Assembly (NCBI GenBank): GCA_029246505.1
Contig: JAQWNC010000009.1
Coordinates: forward strand, 1-64,000
Direction of reading: 5' to 3'
From: Arenicellaceae bacterium
GTDB taxonomy: Bacteria; Pseudomonadota; Gammaproteobacteria; Arenicellales; Arenicellaceae
Length of the DNA: 64,000 nt
In this document: positions 17,756 to 26,243 of the stretch, in pieces
Numbering within the stretch: the stretch's first letter is position 1
How the letters are laid out: every line of letters begins with the position of its first letter
Made by a program: the position numbers and the translations under genes
Notes under the pieces: model-generated
The model's database searches: none
Told to the model about the DNA's origin: nothing
Seen by the model: only the letters and a program-made list of their open reading frames with translations

Positions 17756-18397
17756 ACTTTCACGTTGGATCAACTTACCATTTTCATCCCAGTTATAACG
17801 AATTCGTATCCGGTCTTCATCCAAAAACCCCAACGACTGTTGAAAATGTCCCTGTGGAGGATACCCCTCAGGGACGCGGGCTTCAATGATGTAAAGTTTG
17901 GCTTTGTGCAAATACATGCCCACATAGCTACTAGATTGATCGGCATTGGTGATATTTAATTGATGCCCCGCAACGCGGTCAATATGATGCCACGCATCAT
18001 AGTTTACGGTACCGCCTCTGTTGCGGTATTTGGTGGCAGCAAAAGTAACCGATGCGATCACATCGATTCGCCAGTAATTATAAGGTGCATCGGCTTCCGT
18101 AGTATTGGTGCGTGCCTGATGAATGTTGTAGGAATCGGTGTAATCGATAACAGTTACCGAGTAAGTGCTGTCGCCTTTTTTTATCGTGTATATACGCCCC
18201 GGAAAGACAGCATCATATTCTGATGGGTAGGTGATTTCTTCTATCGTAGGTTCGGTCTCTGGTGGAATATTGATCGTGAATCGATCTGTCATGTTCTGGT
18301 AGGTGACCCATGATTGTCCATAGCTTGGGTTTGAAAGCAACAGAGTCAAAAGTAAGGTTGTCGAAACTATTACTGATAATATGTTTACTATACGCAT
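17720..18397 (-). CDS. Secreted protein of unknown function, paralogue B
   Basis: Close paralogue of the protein at 14131-14790, starting at ATG 18397 (GAGGAG upstream; eight codons of extra frame precede it). The signal peptide ends near SYGQ, then SWVTYQNMTDRFTINIPPE, VTVIDYTDSYNIHQAR, WRIDVIASV and AWHHIDRVAGHQLNI parallel copy A throughout. The last ~15 residues (ESFGGYPCQIGEC) are unlike copy A because the frame now reads into the remnant of another gene, so the original C-terminus has been replaced. About 225 aa. Function unknown. Confidence 0.7.
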   Translation of the reverse strand: MRIVNILSVIVSTTLLLTLLLSNPSYGQSWVTYQNMTDRFTINIPPETEPTIEEITYPSEYDAVFPGRIYTIKKGDSTYSVTVIDYTDSYNIHQARTNTTEADAPYNYWRIDVIASVTFAATKYRNRGGTVNYDAWHHIDRVAGHQLNITNADQSSSYVGMYLHKAKLYIIEARVPEGYPPQGHFQQSLGFLDEDRIRIRYNWDENGKLIQRESFGGYPCQIGEC

Positions 18398-18411
18398 GTT
18401 ATTTCTCCTCA

Positions 18412-18670
18412 TTAGTCCCACATCATTTCTTCGCCATCGGGCGGTGCAACAAAGCCTAGCAGGCAGCCATTAGTGTTGTTTCTTAGCTAATAACATCGCG
18501 CAGAAATTCCATCGTCTTGTGAAATGCTATCTTTACTCCAGCCGTATCGGGTTAGCACAGAAACGCCGCCTCCTCTATTTCCCAGAGAGTAATCTTACCA
18601 TCTTCACCGATAGCACTAGCCGCACGCTGGCTGTAATGATGGGCCCGAAGGTTAAGAGTTTTTTATTCAT
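18412..18670 (-). pseudogene. Decayed second copy of the short DUF6152 gene
   Basis: Starts with ATG AAT AAA AAA like the intact gene at 14805-15185. It has then lost the region encoding the HHS and NPH motifs, resumes with IGEDGKITLWEIEE, and shifts frame to give GVSVLTRYGWSKDSI and ISARCY-stop-LRNNTNGCLLGF. It ends in PPDGEEMMWD exactly as the intact copy does. A CAG codon has become TAG. It keeps the same position directly before paralogue B, so it marks an old tandem duplication. Confidence 0.88.
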
Positions 18671-18712
18671 AGTCGTATGCTACTCAACTAATGGATCCTA
18701 ATACTACGAAAA

Positions 18713-18756
18713 TCGGCTTCGGTCCGCTGTCACCTTTGTTGGCGTGCAGCACGGCT
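18713..18756 (-). pseudogene. 3'-end remnant of a second ricin-like gene
   Basis: The minus-strand translation SRAARQQR-stop-QRTEAD matches the last residues of the intact ricin-like protein (SRDARQQWRLRTEAD). It sits immediately before the broken DUF6152 copy, as in the intact three-gene order, which shows that the duplicated unit included the ricin-like gene. Confidence 0.7.
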
Positions 18757-18773
18757 AATACCAGACTAAAGCA

Positions 18774-19865
18774 TTATAGCGTGCATTCATAGCGCTTGAT
18801 TTGTGTGCCTGGTGCCCATGTCCAATGCCCGCTTAGCGTAACCGGTTCAGAATAATACATTGGGTCAGTAACGCGAGCAGTCCAGTCCAGCCGCGTGTCG
18901 TCCTTGCTAAGTGCGAAGTATTCGACCACGCTAGCCGCAGGGCTTTGTGGTGAACCAACATCATCAAAGAACGGGTAATCGATTCCAGTAGTGGTGACGA
19001 TTAAAGTATTATCCTCCCAGCGGCCTACTGAGTATCCCATTTGTGGCACAACAAGTTCGGGTGGAGTAGGGCTTGGAGTCATATATATGGTACGGATACC
19101 ATCCCACTCTTCCAGGCGCATGATAATTTTTTCATTTTCATTAGTGAATTCAAAAGGGTAGGGGTTATCCATGGCAGCCGGTATGCCAGGTGGGATACAT
19201 TTCAGGGCTGGATCGTCTGTTAGAGGGTCCCACGAATCTTTGGCGGCCTGACCCTCCGGTGTTAATGGCCAGACATATAATCCAGAGCCCGTGAAAGGTC
19301 TGGAAACCGGCACCCAAACCCGAAATATTCCCTGTGCAGCTTCCCGGGATTCCTTAATCACATCATCTGCTATTGCTAACTCATTTGCTCGTGAGTCGTT
19401 AAAGTTGGGTAGCAAACGTGCAGCAAGGTTCGGGTTAAGAATGACCTCTTCGCCATCGGCAAAATTTATACTTACTGCGAACATGGTATCTAAGCCGTGC
19501 AGCGATGCTGGGCCGGAAACACGAAGTGTTTCTCCAACTCGAAGTGTGTCTTTGCCAACACCATTTCGCTGCAAGGTGTTTAACGAACCCGCCTCCATAT
19601 CCCATATAGTTTCGCTACCAAGTTCATTAGTCACCTTCAATTTGAACCGTATATGCGGGTTTCGCCATACTACCAATACCACCTCGCCTTCCACTTCTAC
19701 TAGTTTGCTCATGTCGTAGAACGCGCCAAAGGAATGATGCGCATTTCCGACTGCTGGTAGGCACAAAGAACAAACCAATAAGTATTTGAGAGCCGATAGC
19801 CACTGTTTCGGTAGGGTTATTTTAGGGGTCAGCATTAAACTTTTCGCAGTATATTGGGTGGTCAT
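18774..19865 (-). CDS. DUF6152 family secreted protein, long form
   Basis: A 363-aa protein. An N-terminal leader ends VGNA (residues 39-42), so the mature protein is predicted to start His43-His44-Ser45. WRNPHIRFKL gives the second conserved His (His71), then LGSETIWDMEAGSLNTLQRNGVG. A C-terminal domain of ~200 residues includes CIPPGIPAAMDNPYPF, MRLEEWDGIRTIYM, YSVGRWEDNTLIV and a GHWTWAPGTQ ending. The same two-domain form occurs at 24446-25477. It follows the tannase gene by 43 bp and is probably the last cistron of that operon. The start at 19865 is uncertain; M11 is the alternative. Function unknown, probably periplasmic. Confidence 0.83.
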   Translation of the reverse strand: MTTQYTAKSLMLTPKITLPKQWLSALKYLLVCSLCLPAVGNAHHSFGAFYDMSKLVEVEGEVVLVVWRNPHIRFKLKVTNELGSETIWDMEAGSLNTLQRNGVGKDTLRVGETLRVSGPASLHGLDTMFAVSINFADGEEVILNPNLAARLLPNFNDSRANELAIADDVIKESREAAQGIFRVWVPVSRPFTGSGLYVWPLTPEGQAAKDSWDPLTDDPALKCIPPGIPAAMDNPYPFEFTNENEKIIMRLEEWDGIRTIYMTPSPTPPELVVPQMGYSVGRWEDNTLIVTTTGIDYPFFDDVGSPQSPAASVVEYFALSKDDTRLDWTARVTDPMYYSEPVTLSGHWTWAPGTQIKRYECTL

Positions 19866-19908
19866 AGTTTGATCCGCATATCTAAGGTATTAATTGCGCG
19901 GTTAGTAT

Positions 19909-21492
19909 CTATTCCGGTGGCGCTACGCAGTGAAAGTTTTCGGCATTATTTGAATCCAAGTCTGCAGCCTTAAGTCTAGCCACTTGAGGGTAGGGGCACC
20001 ATGGACGCGATATTCCTCGTTGCTCGTGAGTAGCAAGGATTGAATCTGGTGCTGTACCTTCAACAACCCACTTGTCGATTGCCGCCAGAACAGACTGGGT
20101 ATAATTATTAGGCCCGTCACCACCCTGGCAATGGCCCATGCCCGGAGCCATAAACAATCGTACATGATCACGAAAATCATCTATCCCTCGTTTCCGGGAC
20201 ACCGTGCTTTCCATCGCGTCGTATATTTCAACAGTAGGATAGGGCGTTACGTTGATATCAGCCCAGCCGTGATACACAATTGCTTTACCTCCGCTTTGCA
20301 CAAACGGGGTTACGTCCGAATTGTCCGCTCGGCTAACAGTTGAGAAGTAGCTAGAATCCGCAGCGGCAACCTGTTCAGGATTATTAATACTGAAATTGTT
20401 TAGTAGATCCATTTCAGGGTTTTGAAACCAGGCACGGCCAAGGTAGTCACACCGCCCAGAACCTGCTTCATTGGTGCAATTCGACTTTAGAAAAGTTTGC
20501 CAACCACCTTGTCGACCGCCAGATTCACCACCTGGGACTGCTCCTGGGTAAATCCTCTCACCTTTTTGTGTGACCGGTCCCTGATAAATCGTGCGTACAA
20601 AATCTACCTGAATGTCAGTTAAGCAGGAAGCAGCTGAACTTGTTGATTCGCAGCTAAGTTCGGCAGGATCGAAGTTGCATTGACGAGGGTCATCGATGAT
20701 TCGGTCTGCAAGACCGTCTACTGCATCACAGTTGCTCAAAACAGCCTCCTTGATCGATGCAAGTTGATCGTCGTTTAGTGTCTCATCTTGGTCACTAAGT
20801 AATTGTATTTGTTGCCCTTTCCATAGCTGAGACATATTCAATCGAGTCAGGGAGTAGACAGGTGCCCCTGCAACAATACCATCGAAATCATTGGGATAAC
20901 TCTGCATTGCTCTTAGCCCTTGGCGTCCACCTGTCGAGCAACCGAAGTAGTATGAGTATTCTGGTGCTTGTTCGTAAAACTCGTCGACAAACTGTTTGCC
21001 GACAACGGTGGTTAAATGGATTGCTCGATGAGAGAAGTCATCCATGGCTACATTGTTCGGAAGCATGGTGCCGGAGTCAGACTCCTTCATTACCCAGTTC
21101 TCTGCTTCGCCCCTGATGCTAGTATGCCCCGTATCAGTTTGACCTGTTGCGTAGCCTAACTGTAGTACGGCATTAACGCGTTCTTCACCCTGGAAGGAGC
21201 CAGCGGTGCCACCGTTTCCAACAACCAGAAACTTGCCGTTCCAAGCCGCTTCGCCGGGCAAGCGGATTCGGAATTTAATCTGACTTTCCCCATCTTCAGC
21301 ATTAGCGATGTTGCCTTCTACCTGGCAATATCCGCCCATTTTATCGATCACATCAGCACTACTGAGCGTGACCCCGTTTGGCGAGTCAGCAGCCAGTTGC
21401 TCAAATATAGATACGTCACAATCGGCTGCATAGGAACTCAAAGGCATGAGCAGCAGTAGGGAGGCGTTTAAAAGCTTTTTATTTTTGGTCAT
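19909..21492 (-). CDS. Tannase / feruloyl esterase family hydrolase
   Basis: A 527-aa secreted alpha/beta hydrolase of the tannase/feruloyl esterase family (signal peptide to SYAAD, residues ~1-24). The nucleophile elbow is FGCSTGGRQGL (Ser near residue 180). The Asp is in YHGWADINVTPYP and the His in APGMGHCQGGDGP, the expected triad order. Paired Cys residues (CDVS, CQVE, CNFDPAELSC) fit the disulfides seen in this family. It would cleave phenolic esters or a related ester in the periplasm. It sits between cstA and the long DUF6152 gene, with gaps of about 50 bp, suggesting one operon. Confidence 0.88.
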   Translation of the reverse strand: MTKNKKLLNASLLLLMPLSSYAADCDVSIFEQLAADSPNGVTLSSADVIDKMGGYCQVEGNIANAEDGESQIKFRIRLPGEAAWNGKFLVVGNGGTAGSFQGEERVNAVLQLGYATGQTDTGHTSIRGEAENWVMKESDSGTMLPNNVAMDDFSHRAIHLTTVVGKQFVDEFYEQAPEYSYYFGCSTGGRQGLRAMQSYPNDFDGIVAGAPVYSLTRLNMSQLWKGQQIQLLSDQDETLNDDQLASIKEAVLSNCDAVDGLADRIIDDPRQCNFDPAELSCESTSSAASCLTDIQVDFVRTIYQGPVTQKGERIYPGAVPGGESGGRQGGWQTFLKSNCTNEAGSGRCDYLGRAWFQNPEMDLLNNFSINNPEQVAAADSSYFSTVSRADNSDVTPFVQSGGKAIVYHGWADINVTPYPTVEIYDAMESTVSRKRGIDDFRDHVRLFMAPGMGHCQGGDGPNNYTQSVLAAIDKWVVEGTAPDSILATHEQRGISRPWCPYPQVARLKAADLDSNNAENFHCVAPPE

Positions 21493-21546
21493 AGTTAATT
21501 TGTAGCTATTCCGTATAAGTTTGTATTTAGGTTAATGTTGTATTGC

Positions 21547-23235
21547 TTAGGCCTTTGATTTTTCCGCGCGTTGTTTGGCGCGCTCTTTTGAGATAACAGA
21601 AAGGGATTCCAGCACAACTAGTAGTGAGGTGATTAATACCACGGCGTTTATCACCATTAGCAAATAGTTACCTTCGCGCAGGAATTGCATAAAGATGATC
21701 GCAGATGCGATTACTGACATACACAATACAAAAACCATCGGGACTAAGGTAACCATAGCAGGGCGTCTTTTTTTAATTAACATGACCGATAGTACTAACA
21801 GGGTCATGCCGGCTAATATTTGATTAGTAGAGCCAAACAGCGGCCAGATAGTCATTCCACCGTTACCTTCAAGGCCTCCAGCACCAAAGGCCAATACCAA
21901 ACAGGCGCCAACGGCTATACCCGTGGCAACAATGCCATTGGTGATCCACTTAATATTATAGATTTCACCCCATTCCTGAATTATGTAGCGCTGCAATCGC
22001 ACCCCGGAATCCATGGTAGTCCCGGCAAATAGCGCTACCATCGTCGCGAGTAGTGTTGAGGCAAGCCCTGCTGATATTCCCCAACCACTTTCTATTAGAT
22101 TAGCGCCACCCTTAATAAATGCACCAACAGAACCAGCTCCAAAATGTGAATAGGTTTCGTGCCACTCCTCTGGTGTCGCAGCAAGTGCTACGCCAGTGAC
22201 GGCGATAAGGGTAATTAAAGCTAAAGCACCTTCGCCCAGAGCGGCAAAATAGCCAACAAATCTTGTATCGGGTTCTTTATCGAGCTGTTTTGATGTAGTA
22301 CCGGAGGCAACAATTCCGTGGAAGCCGGAAACTGCACCACAAGCGATGGTAACAAACAGCAACGGTACTAAAGATGGCGTGCCTTCAGCGAGTTGATTAT
22401 TAAATGCCGGTGCAGTTATTTCCGGGCCAGAGATAAGTACCGCGCCGTATAACAGCAACAAGCCTACGGCAAGTTGCATGCCATTAATAAAGTCGCGTGG
22501 TTGAAGAAGCATCCACACCGGCAGCATTGAAGCGATTGCCGCGTAAACAAACAGAATAACGATCCAGGTTGCAGGAATGCCCAGACCCGGTAAACCCGAT
22601 GGCAGGCTTAATGGCATTTCGCTTCCCGCATAAATAGAAGCATAAAGCACCGCAACACCGATAGCCGTTAGCACGCCAAGCTTCATCATATTACGATGTA
22701 ATAGCTGGCCGATGACCAGAGCAACTACGATTGCCGACCAGGCCGGTAACACCGAACTCGGCGTGCTCACAAATGCGTTGGCTATAACTACGCCGAAAAC
22801 AGAATTCACCATTAACAGTACTAAAAATACCACCACCATGTATAGCGCACGGGTACGAGGTCCAATAACATTTTCCGATAGTGCTCCAATCGATTTGCCC
22901 TTGTGTCGTACACTGGCCCACAGCGCGCCCATATCGTGTACGCCGGCGAAAAATATGGATCCAAAAATAACCCAAAGAACAGCGGGCACCCACCCCCAGT
23001 AAACAGCGATCGCGGGGCCAACTATCGGCGCAGCACCTGCTACCGAGGTGAAATGATGTCCCCATAACACATATTTATTGGTAGGAATGTAATCAACGCC
23101 GTCTTCGAGTTCATGGGCAGGCGTTTCAAAATCGGGGTCTAATCGAAATATATGCACAGCCACATACTTTGAGTAAACGAACCAGCCGAAACACAGGCCA
23201 ATAATACCAAGAATTAGAATAGTGATTGCGCTCAT
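21547..23235 (-). CDS. cstA: CstA-family carbon starvation / organic acid transporter
   Basis: A 562-aa polytopic membrane protein with about 15-16 hydrophobic helices. It has CstA landmarks: YVLWGHHFTSVAGAAPIVGP (residues ~55-75), GSIFFAGVHDMGALWAS, VASGTTSKQLDKEPD and FAGTTMDSGVRLQRYI. Characterised CstA/BtsT members import pyruvate or peptides. In this operon, behind an esterase and a cytochrome, it may take up a product of ester cleavage, but that is inference. Good AAGGAG ribosome site before the ATG. It is somewhat shorter than the ~700-aa E. coli protein, as in many marine species. No ybdD-like small partner gene follows. Confidence 0.9.
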   Translation of the reverse strand: MSAITILILGIIGLCFGWFVYSKYVAVHIFRLDPDFETPAHELEDGVDYIPTNKYVLWGHHFTSVAGAAPIVGPAIAVYWGWVPAVLWVIFGSIFFAGVHDMGALWASVRHKGKSIGALSENVIGPRTRALYMVVVFLVLLMVNSVFGVVIANAFVSTPSSVLPAWSAIVVALVIGQLLHRNMMKLGVLTAIGVAVLYASIYAGSEMPLSLPSGLPGLGIPATWIVILFVYAAIASMLPVWMLLQPRDFINGMQLAVGLLLLYGAVLISGPEITAPAFNNQLAEGTPSLVPLLFVTIACGAVSGFHGIVASGTTSKQLDKEPDTRFVGYFAALGEGALALITLIAVTGVALAATPEEWHETYSHFGAGSVGAFIKGGANLIESGWGISAGLASTLLATMVALFAGTTMDSGVRLQRYIIQEWGEIYNIKWITNGIVATGIAVGACLVLAFGAGGLEGNGGMTIWPLFGSTNQILAGMTLLVLSVMLIKKRRPAMVTLVPMVFVLCMSVIASAIIFMQFLREGNYLLMVINAVVLITSLLVVLESLSVISKERAKQRAEKSKA

Positions 23236-23295
23236 GCTGCGGCTCCTTAATTTAAGCGGTTAGGCTTGGTTTAATTTAAACTTTATAGACCTTTC

Positions 23296-24360
23296 TTATG
23301 GCTGAAGTGACGCAATATACGCTGAAATCGCAATAATATCATCTTGAGTAAGGCGGTTTACGGCCAATTCCATCGTAGCCGCCATAGCACTATTTCGATT
23401 ACCTTTCTGCATATCATACATTTGACGGCCAATATAACTTGGTTGACGGCCAGCAATAGGCGGTGCTATTGCAGTTCCTCGTAATTCTGGACCATGACAG
23501 GTTAAACACTCGACGCTAACGTCTCCACCAGTGGTAACCAGCTCCTCACCACGTGCCAGACTGCCGATAGGAGCGTAAGCGATCATTCCAGATCGGGGAT
23601 TGCGAAGATAATTGGTGTCATAGGCACTTTTAGGCAGTTCGATTAGTCGTTGCCCAAGTGGTTCTGTCTCATCACCTTCGTTTTGAGTAAGCAGTCCATT
23701 ACGTGAGGCAGAGAATTTTGGAACGGTGTCAGACTCTACGACTTCTACCCAGTGTTTGAATGGTATCGAAGAGTAGTATTCAGCCGCTTCTCTTGCTTGT
23801 TCCGGGGTTAGCGCTCTTGCGATTGCTGCCATTTCAAAGCCGTTAGCTTTGTGCGGGTCTGACGTCACTCGTTTACCACTGGCTAAATCGTCAAGCTGTT
23901 GCAAGAAATATTCGACCGACAACCCAGCAACCGGCGCATTTTGCATCAAACCTTGACCATTAGGTAAATGACAGATGGCGCAGGCTCTTAAGCCAATTTC
24001 TTCGTTCCCGTGAGCCACAATTTCAGGCATTGGCGGGTGGTCCCCAGGGAACCAGTCAGCCGGAGTAAAAGGTGAGGTGATAACCGCTAGAGTAAACTCC
24101 AGATCACTGCCTTCAACCTGTAATAGCTTATTGGTTGGATCCTTGGGCATTCCTCCAGGTCGGTCACAGTCTCTTGGTCTGCTACCCATACAACTTTGTG
24201 ACCAGTCTTCAGGTGGTTCTGGGGGCGTGATATAGCCGTATGCCCAAAGTGGGAAATCAGCTTGATGAGAAGGAGCGACTGACTCCTGTGCCTGAGTAGC
24301 TATGCTACCAAGCAAAAGGCATATCACAATAGGGATCAACCTGTTACTACACTTGGTCAT
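23296..24360 (-). CDS. Periplasmic dihaem cytochrome c
   Basis: A 354-aa protein with a signal peptide (to ATQAQ, residues ~1-25). Two c-type haem sites are present: CAICH at 127-131 and CLTCH at 285-289, each in a class I cytochrome c domain with later Met candidates. An N-terminal stretch of ~100 residues rich in Pro and Cys (DWSQSCMGSRPRDCDRPGG) precedes the first haem domain and is not part of a standard cytochrome. It is the second gene of the apparent operon, between the 343-aa DUF6152 gene and cstA. It probably accepts electrons from a periplasmic oxidation; the donor is not visible here. Confidence 0.88.
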   Translation of the reverse strand: MTKCSNRLIPIVICLLLGSIATQAQESVAPSHQADFPLWAYGYITPPEPPEDWSQSCMGSRPRDCDRPGGMPKDPTNKLLQVEGSDLEFTLAVITSPFTPADWFPGDHPPMPEIVAHGNEEIGLRACAICHLPNGQGLMQNAPVAGLSVEYFLQQLDDLASGKRVTSDPHKANGFEMAAIARALTPEQAREAAEYYSSIPFKHWVEVVESDTVPKFSASRNGLLTQNEGDETEPLGQRLIELPKSAYDTNYLRNPRSGMIAYAPIGSLARGEELVTTGGDVSVECLTCHGPELRGTAIAPPIAGRQPSYIGRQMYDMQKGNRNSAMAATMELAVNRLTQDDIIAISAYIASLQP

Positions 24361-24445
24361 TATAAATCTCCGTGCTCGCTGTTTGCGGCCCAGCCAAAAA
24401 GTTAGGCCGCATTCAGCATGGGCATTAGTACTTATTCACGTTCAG

Positions 24446-25477
24446 TTAGATACGATCCATCTGGTTCTCGCAATCCCATTCTCCAATGGCGATTTCGGGG
24501 CGCCAGATAAAATAACGGCTCAGTTCGAACGGTTCAGTGAATGTTTCAGAGTCAGTAAACGCAATGCTGTAGTTGAGTCGTTGCTCATCTTCACTCAATG
24601 TGAGTCGTTCAGTGGTTTGAATATTATCGGTCTGCGGGGTACCGCGGTCATCAAATTCAGGCGCATTTATATTCGTGGTTTCAATAACCAGAATATCTCC
24701 TTCCCAACTACCTCGTGAATATCCAAGAAAGGAGAAAGCTTCAGGAGGGCTATCGTCATTCATGTGAATAACGCGTTCGGTATCATCCTCTTCAAATCGA
24801 ATCACAATGTCATCGTCGCGACGAGTTATTTCTAACGGGATCGGGGTGATCATCAGAATTGGCATTCCTTTTTCCCAACAACTCAGTAGTTGGTCAGAAG
24901 ATGGATTCCAGTCGGCTTTGATCTGTGCCGCTTTTGCTGTCAGAGGGTAGTCACCTTTAAACATAGGGAAGGAGTCGCGGTCAGTTAATACGGTAGACCA
25001 AACACGAAATATTCCATCGGCGTTAGCACGTGCCGCTTCGGAAATTTGGTCGTCGAACACCGGATCAAGCATCTCTCCAGTAGTCGAGACGGTAAAGTAG
25101 GCTTCTGATCGGGTGGCAAGCAGTACCTCTGTCCCATTAGGCAATAAGACATTTCTGGCCCACATTTCTGGTTCACCATGGCGTGAGGGGTGGCCATAGA
25201 TTTTTATTCGATCGCCAGGTTGCATAAAATTCTGATCCAGACCACGCGATTTTAAAACGCTCAACGCAGACGCTTCGATCTTCCACTCTTCGGTAGTGCC
25301 GTCGGCAGCCGTCACATCGAGCGTAAAACGAATATGCGGGTTACGCCAAGTAATATTCGTTAATACCCCTTCGACTTCTGATCTTTCTTCGGGGTTGAAA
25401 AAACCAAGAGTGCTATGGTGCGCGCGGGCAAGTCCACTTACTAATAGTAATAGAACGAACGGTAGATATCGGTTCAT
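24446..25477 (-). CDS. DUF6152 family secreted protein, long form
   Basis: A 343-aa paralogue of the 18774-19865 protein. The signal peptide MNRYLPFVLLLLVSGLARA gives an ideal cleavage site, leaving His20-His21-Ser22 at the mature N-terminus. WRNPHIRFTLDV holds the second His (His48), followed by EEWKIEASALSVLKSRGL, PGDRIKIYGHPSRHGEPEM and a C-terminal domain with YSRGSWEGDILVIETTNI. A strong GAGGAG site precedes the ATG. It is first in the run of five minus-strand genes down to 18774, so its promoter should lie in the ~280 bases upstream. Confidence 0.85.
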   Translation of the reverse strand: MNRYLPFVLLLLVSGLARAHHSTLGFFNPEERSEVEGVLTNITWRNPHIRFTLDVTAADGTTEEWKIEASALSVLKSRGLDQNFMQPGDRIKIYGHPSRHGEPEMWARNVLLPNGTEVLLATRSEAYFTVSTTGEMLDPVFDDQISEAARANADGIFRVWSTVLTDRDSFPMFKGDYPLTAKAAQIKADWNPSSDQLLSCWEKGMPILMITPIPLEITRRDDDIVIRFEEDDTERVIHMNDDSPPEAFSFLGYSRGSWEGDILVIETTNINAPEFDDRGTPQTDNIQTTERLTLSEDEQRLNYSIAFTDSETFTEPFELSRYFIWRPEIAIGEWDCENQMDRI

Positions 25478-25764
25478 TATTGTCTCCTCAAAAATAGGTT
25501 TTTAATTTTAACTAGTAGAACTGTTTAGTTGTGACTTCAATGCTAATAGTGGTCGTGTGGGTATTGACCACTGGCGATAGTGAATATAGCGCCAGGCTGA
25601 AGAAAAGCGGTACAAATATGTGCATGAATAGACAGCCCTAAAATTAAACAGCGTCCATTCTGCCGGAATGGAGGTGCAATGGCTAGGTTCGATGTTGCAG
25701 TGCTGGCGCGCCAATCGAAGGCTTGGAGTCGTCAGGGTTTATTGCCCCAATGGTCTTCGTCAGA
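25478..25764. other. Unassigned intergenic sequence upstream of the DUF6152-cytochrome-cstA operon
   Basis: This stretch should carry the operon promoter. A 68-codon minus-strand frame (25508-25714) is open, but its Cys/Tyr/Trp-rich product resembles nothing I recognise and has no ribosome site. I see no repeat, RNA or terminator in it. Confidence 0.4.
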
Positions 25765-26060
25765 TTACAGCGCTTGTTTGATCATTTCTGAAGCAGAATG
25801 GTTGTGTGCGATTAAAGCGTCAAGATCGTGGCGTATATCGAGAGACTCTTGAATCATTTTATAATCATGAGAGAGAAACGCGCGCGCCATATTTTCAGCA
25901 TGAGCCTCATCCATACCCAAGTTTTAGAGGGCTTTTCTTCCCAGCGCTAAGCCTCCTCTAACGGTGATCCATTCGGTGCAGTCGACCTACGCATCAAATA
26001 AATCGTACAGGTGATTTCGGTTGCGGGCGCGGGCCAGAACTTTGGCTTTTTCGATAGCGG
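25765..26060 (-). pseudogene. C-terminal remnant of a Kef-type potassium/proton antiporter (RCK domain)
   Basis: The minus strand reads VLARARNRNHLYDLFDA-stop-VDCTEWITVRGGLALGRKAL-stop-NLGMDEAHAENMARAFLSHDY and ends SASEMIKQAL with a proper stop. ARARNRxHLYDL and the following GRKAL-x-NLGM match the cytosolic NAD-binding C-terminus of KefB/KefC-like CPA2 transporters. Two nonsense codons interrupt an otherwise single frame, and the membrane domain is absent. The 26061-26243 stretch beyond it holds nothing I can identify. Confidence 0.7.
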
Positions 26061-26243
26061 TACGATCAAGCAGGTAAACGCGAGAAATATAAAAACCGAT
26101 TGTAGTAACCCGCCATCTATAATTTATAACCTAAAGTTAGCTATACACGTGATCGAGACAGCTACTAAAACCGGGTTGCATGCGCAATCCTTCCAATGTA
26201 ATACGCACCATGCGAAAGGAATACCGGTGCAGCGGATACTCGT

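Noticed and set aside
25508-25714. 68-codon minus-strand frame between the DUF6152 operon and the Kef remnant
   Set aside because: No ribosome site, atypical composition and no family; left as unassigned intergenic sequence.
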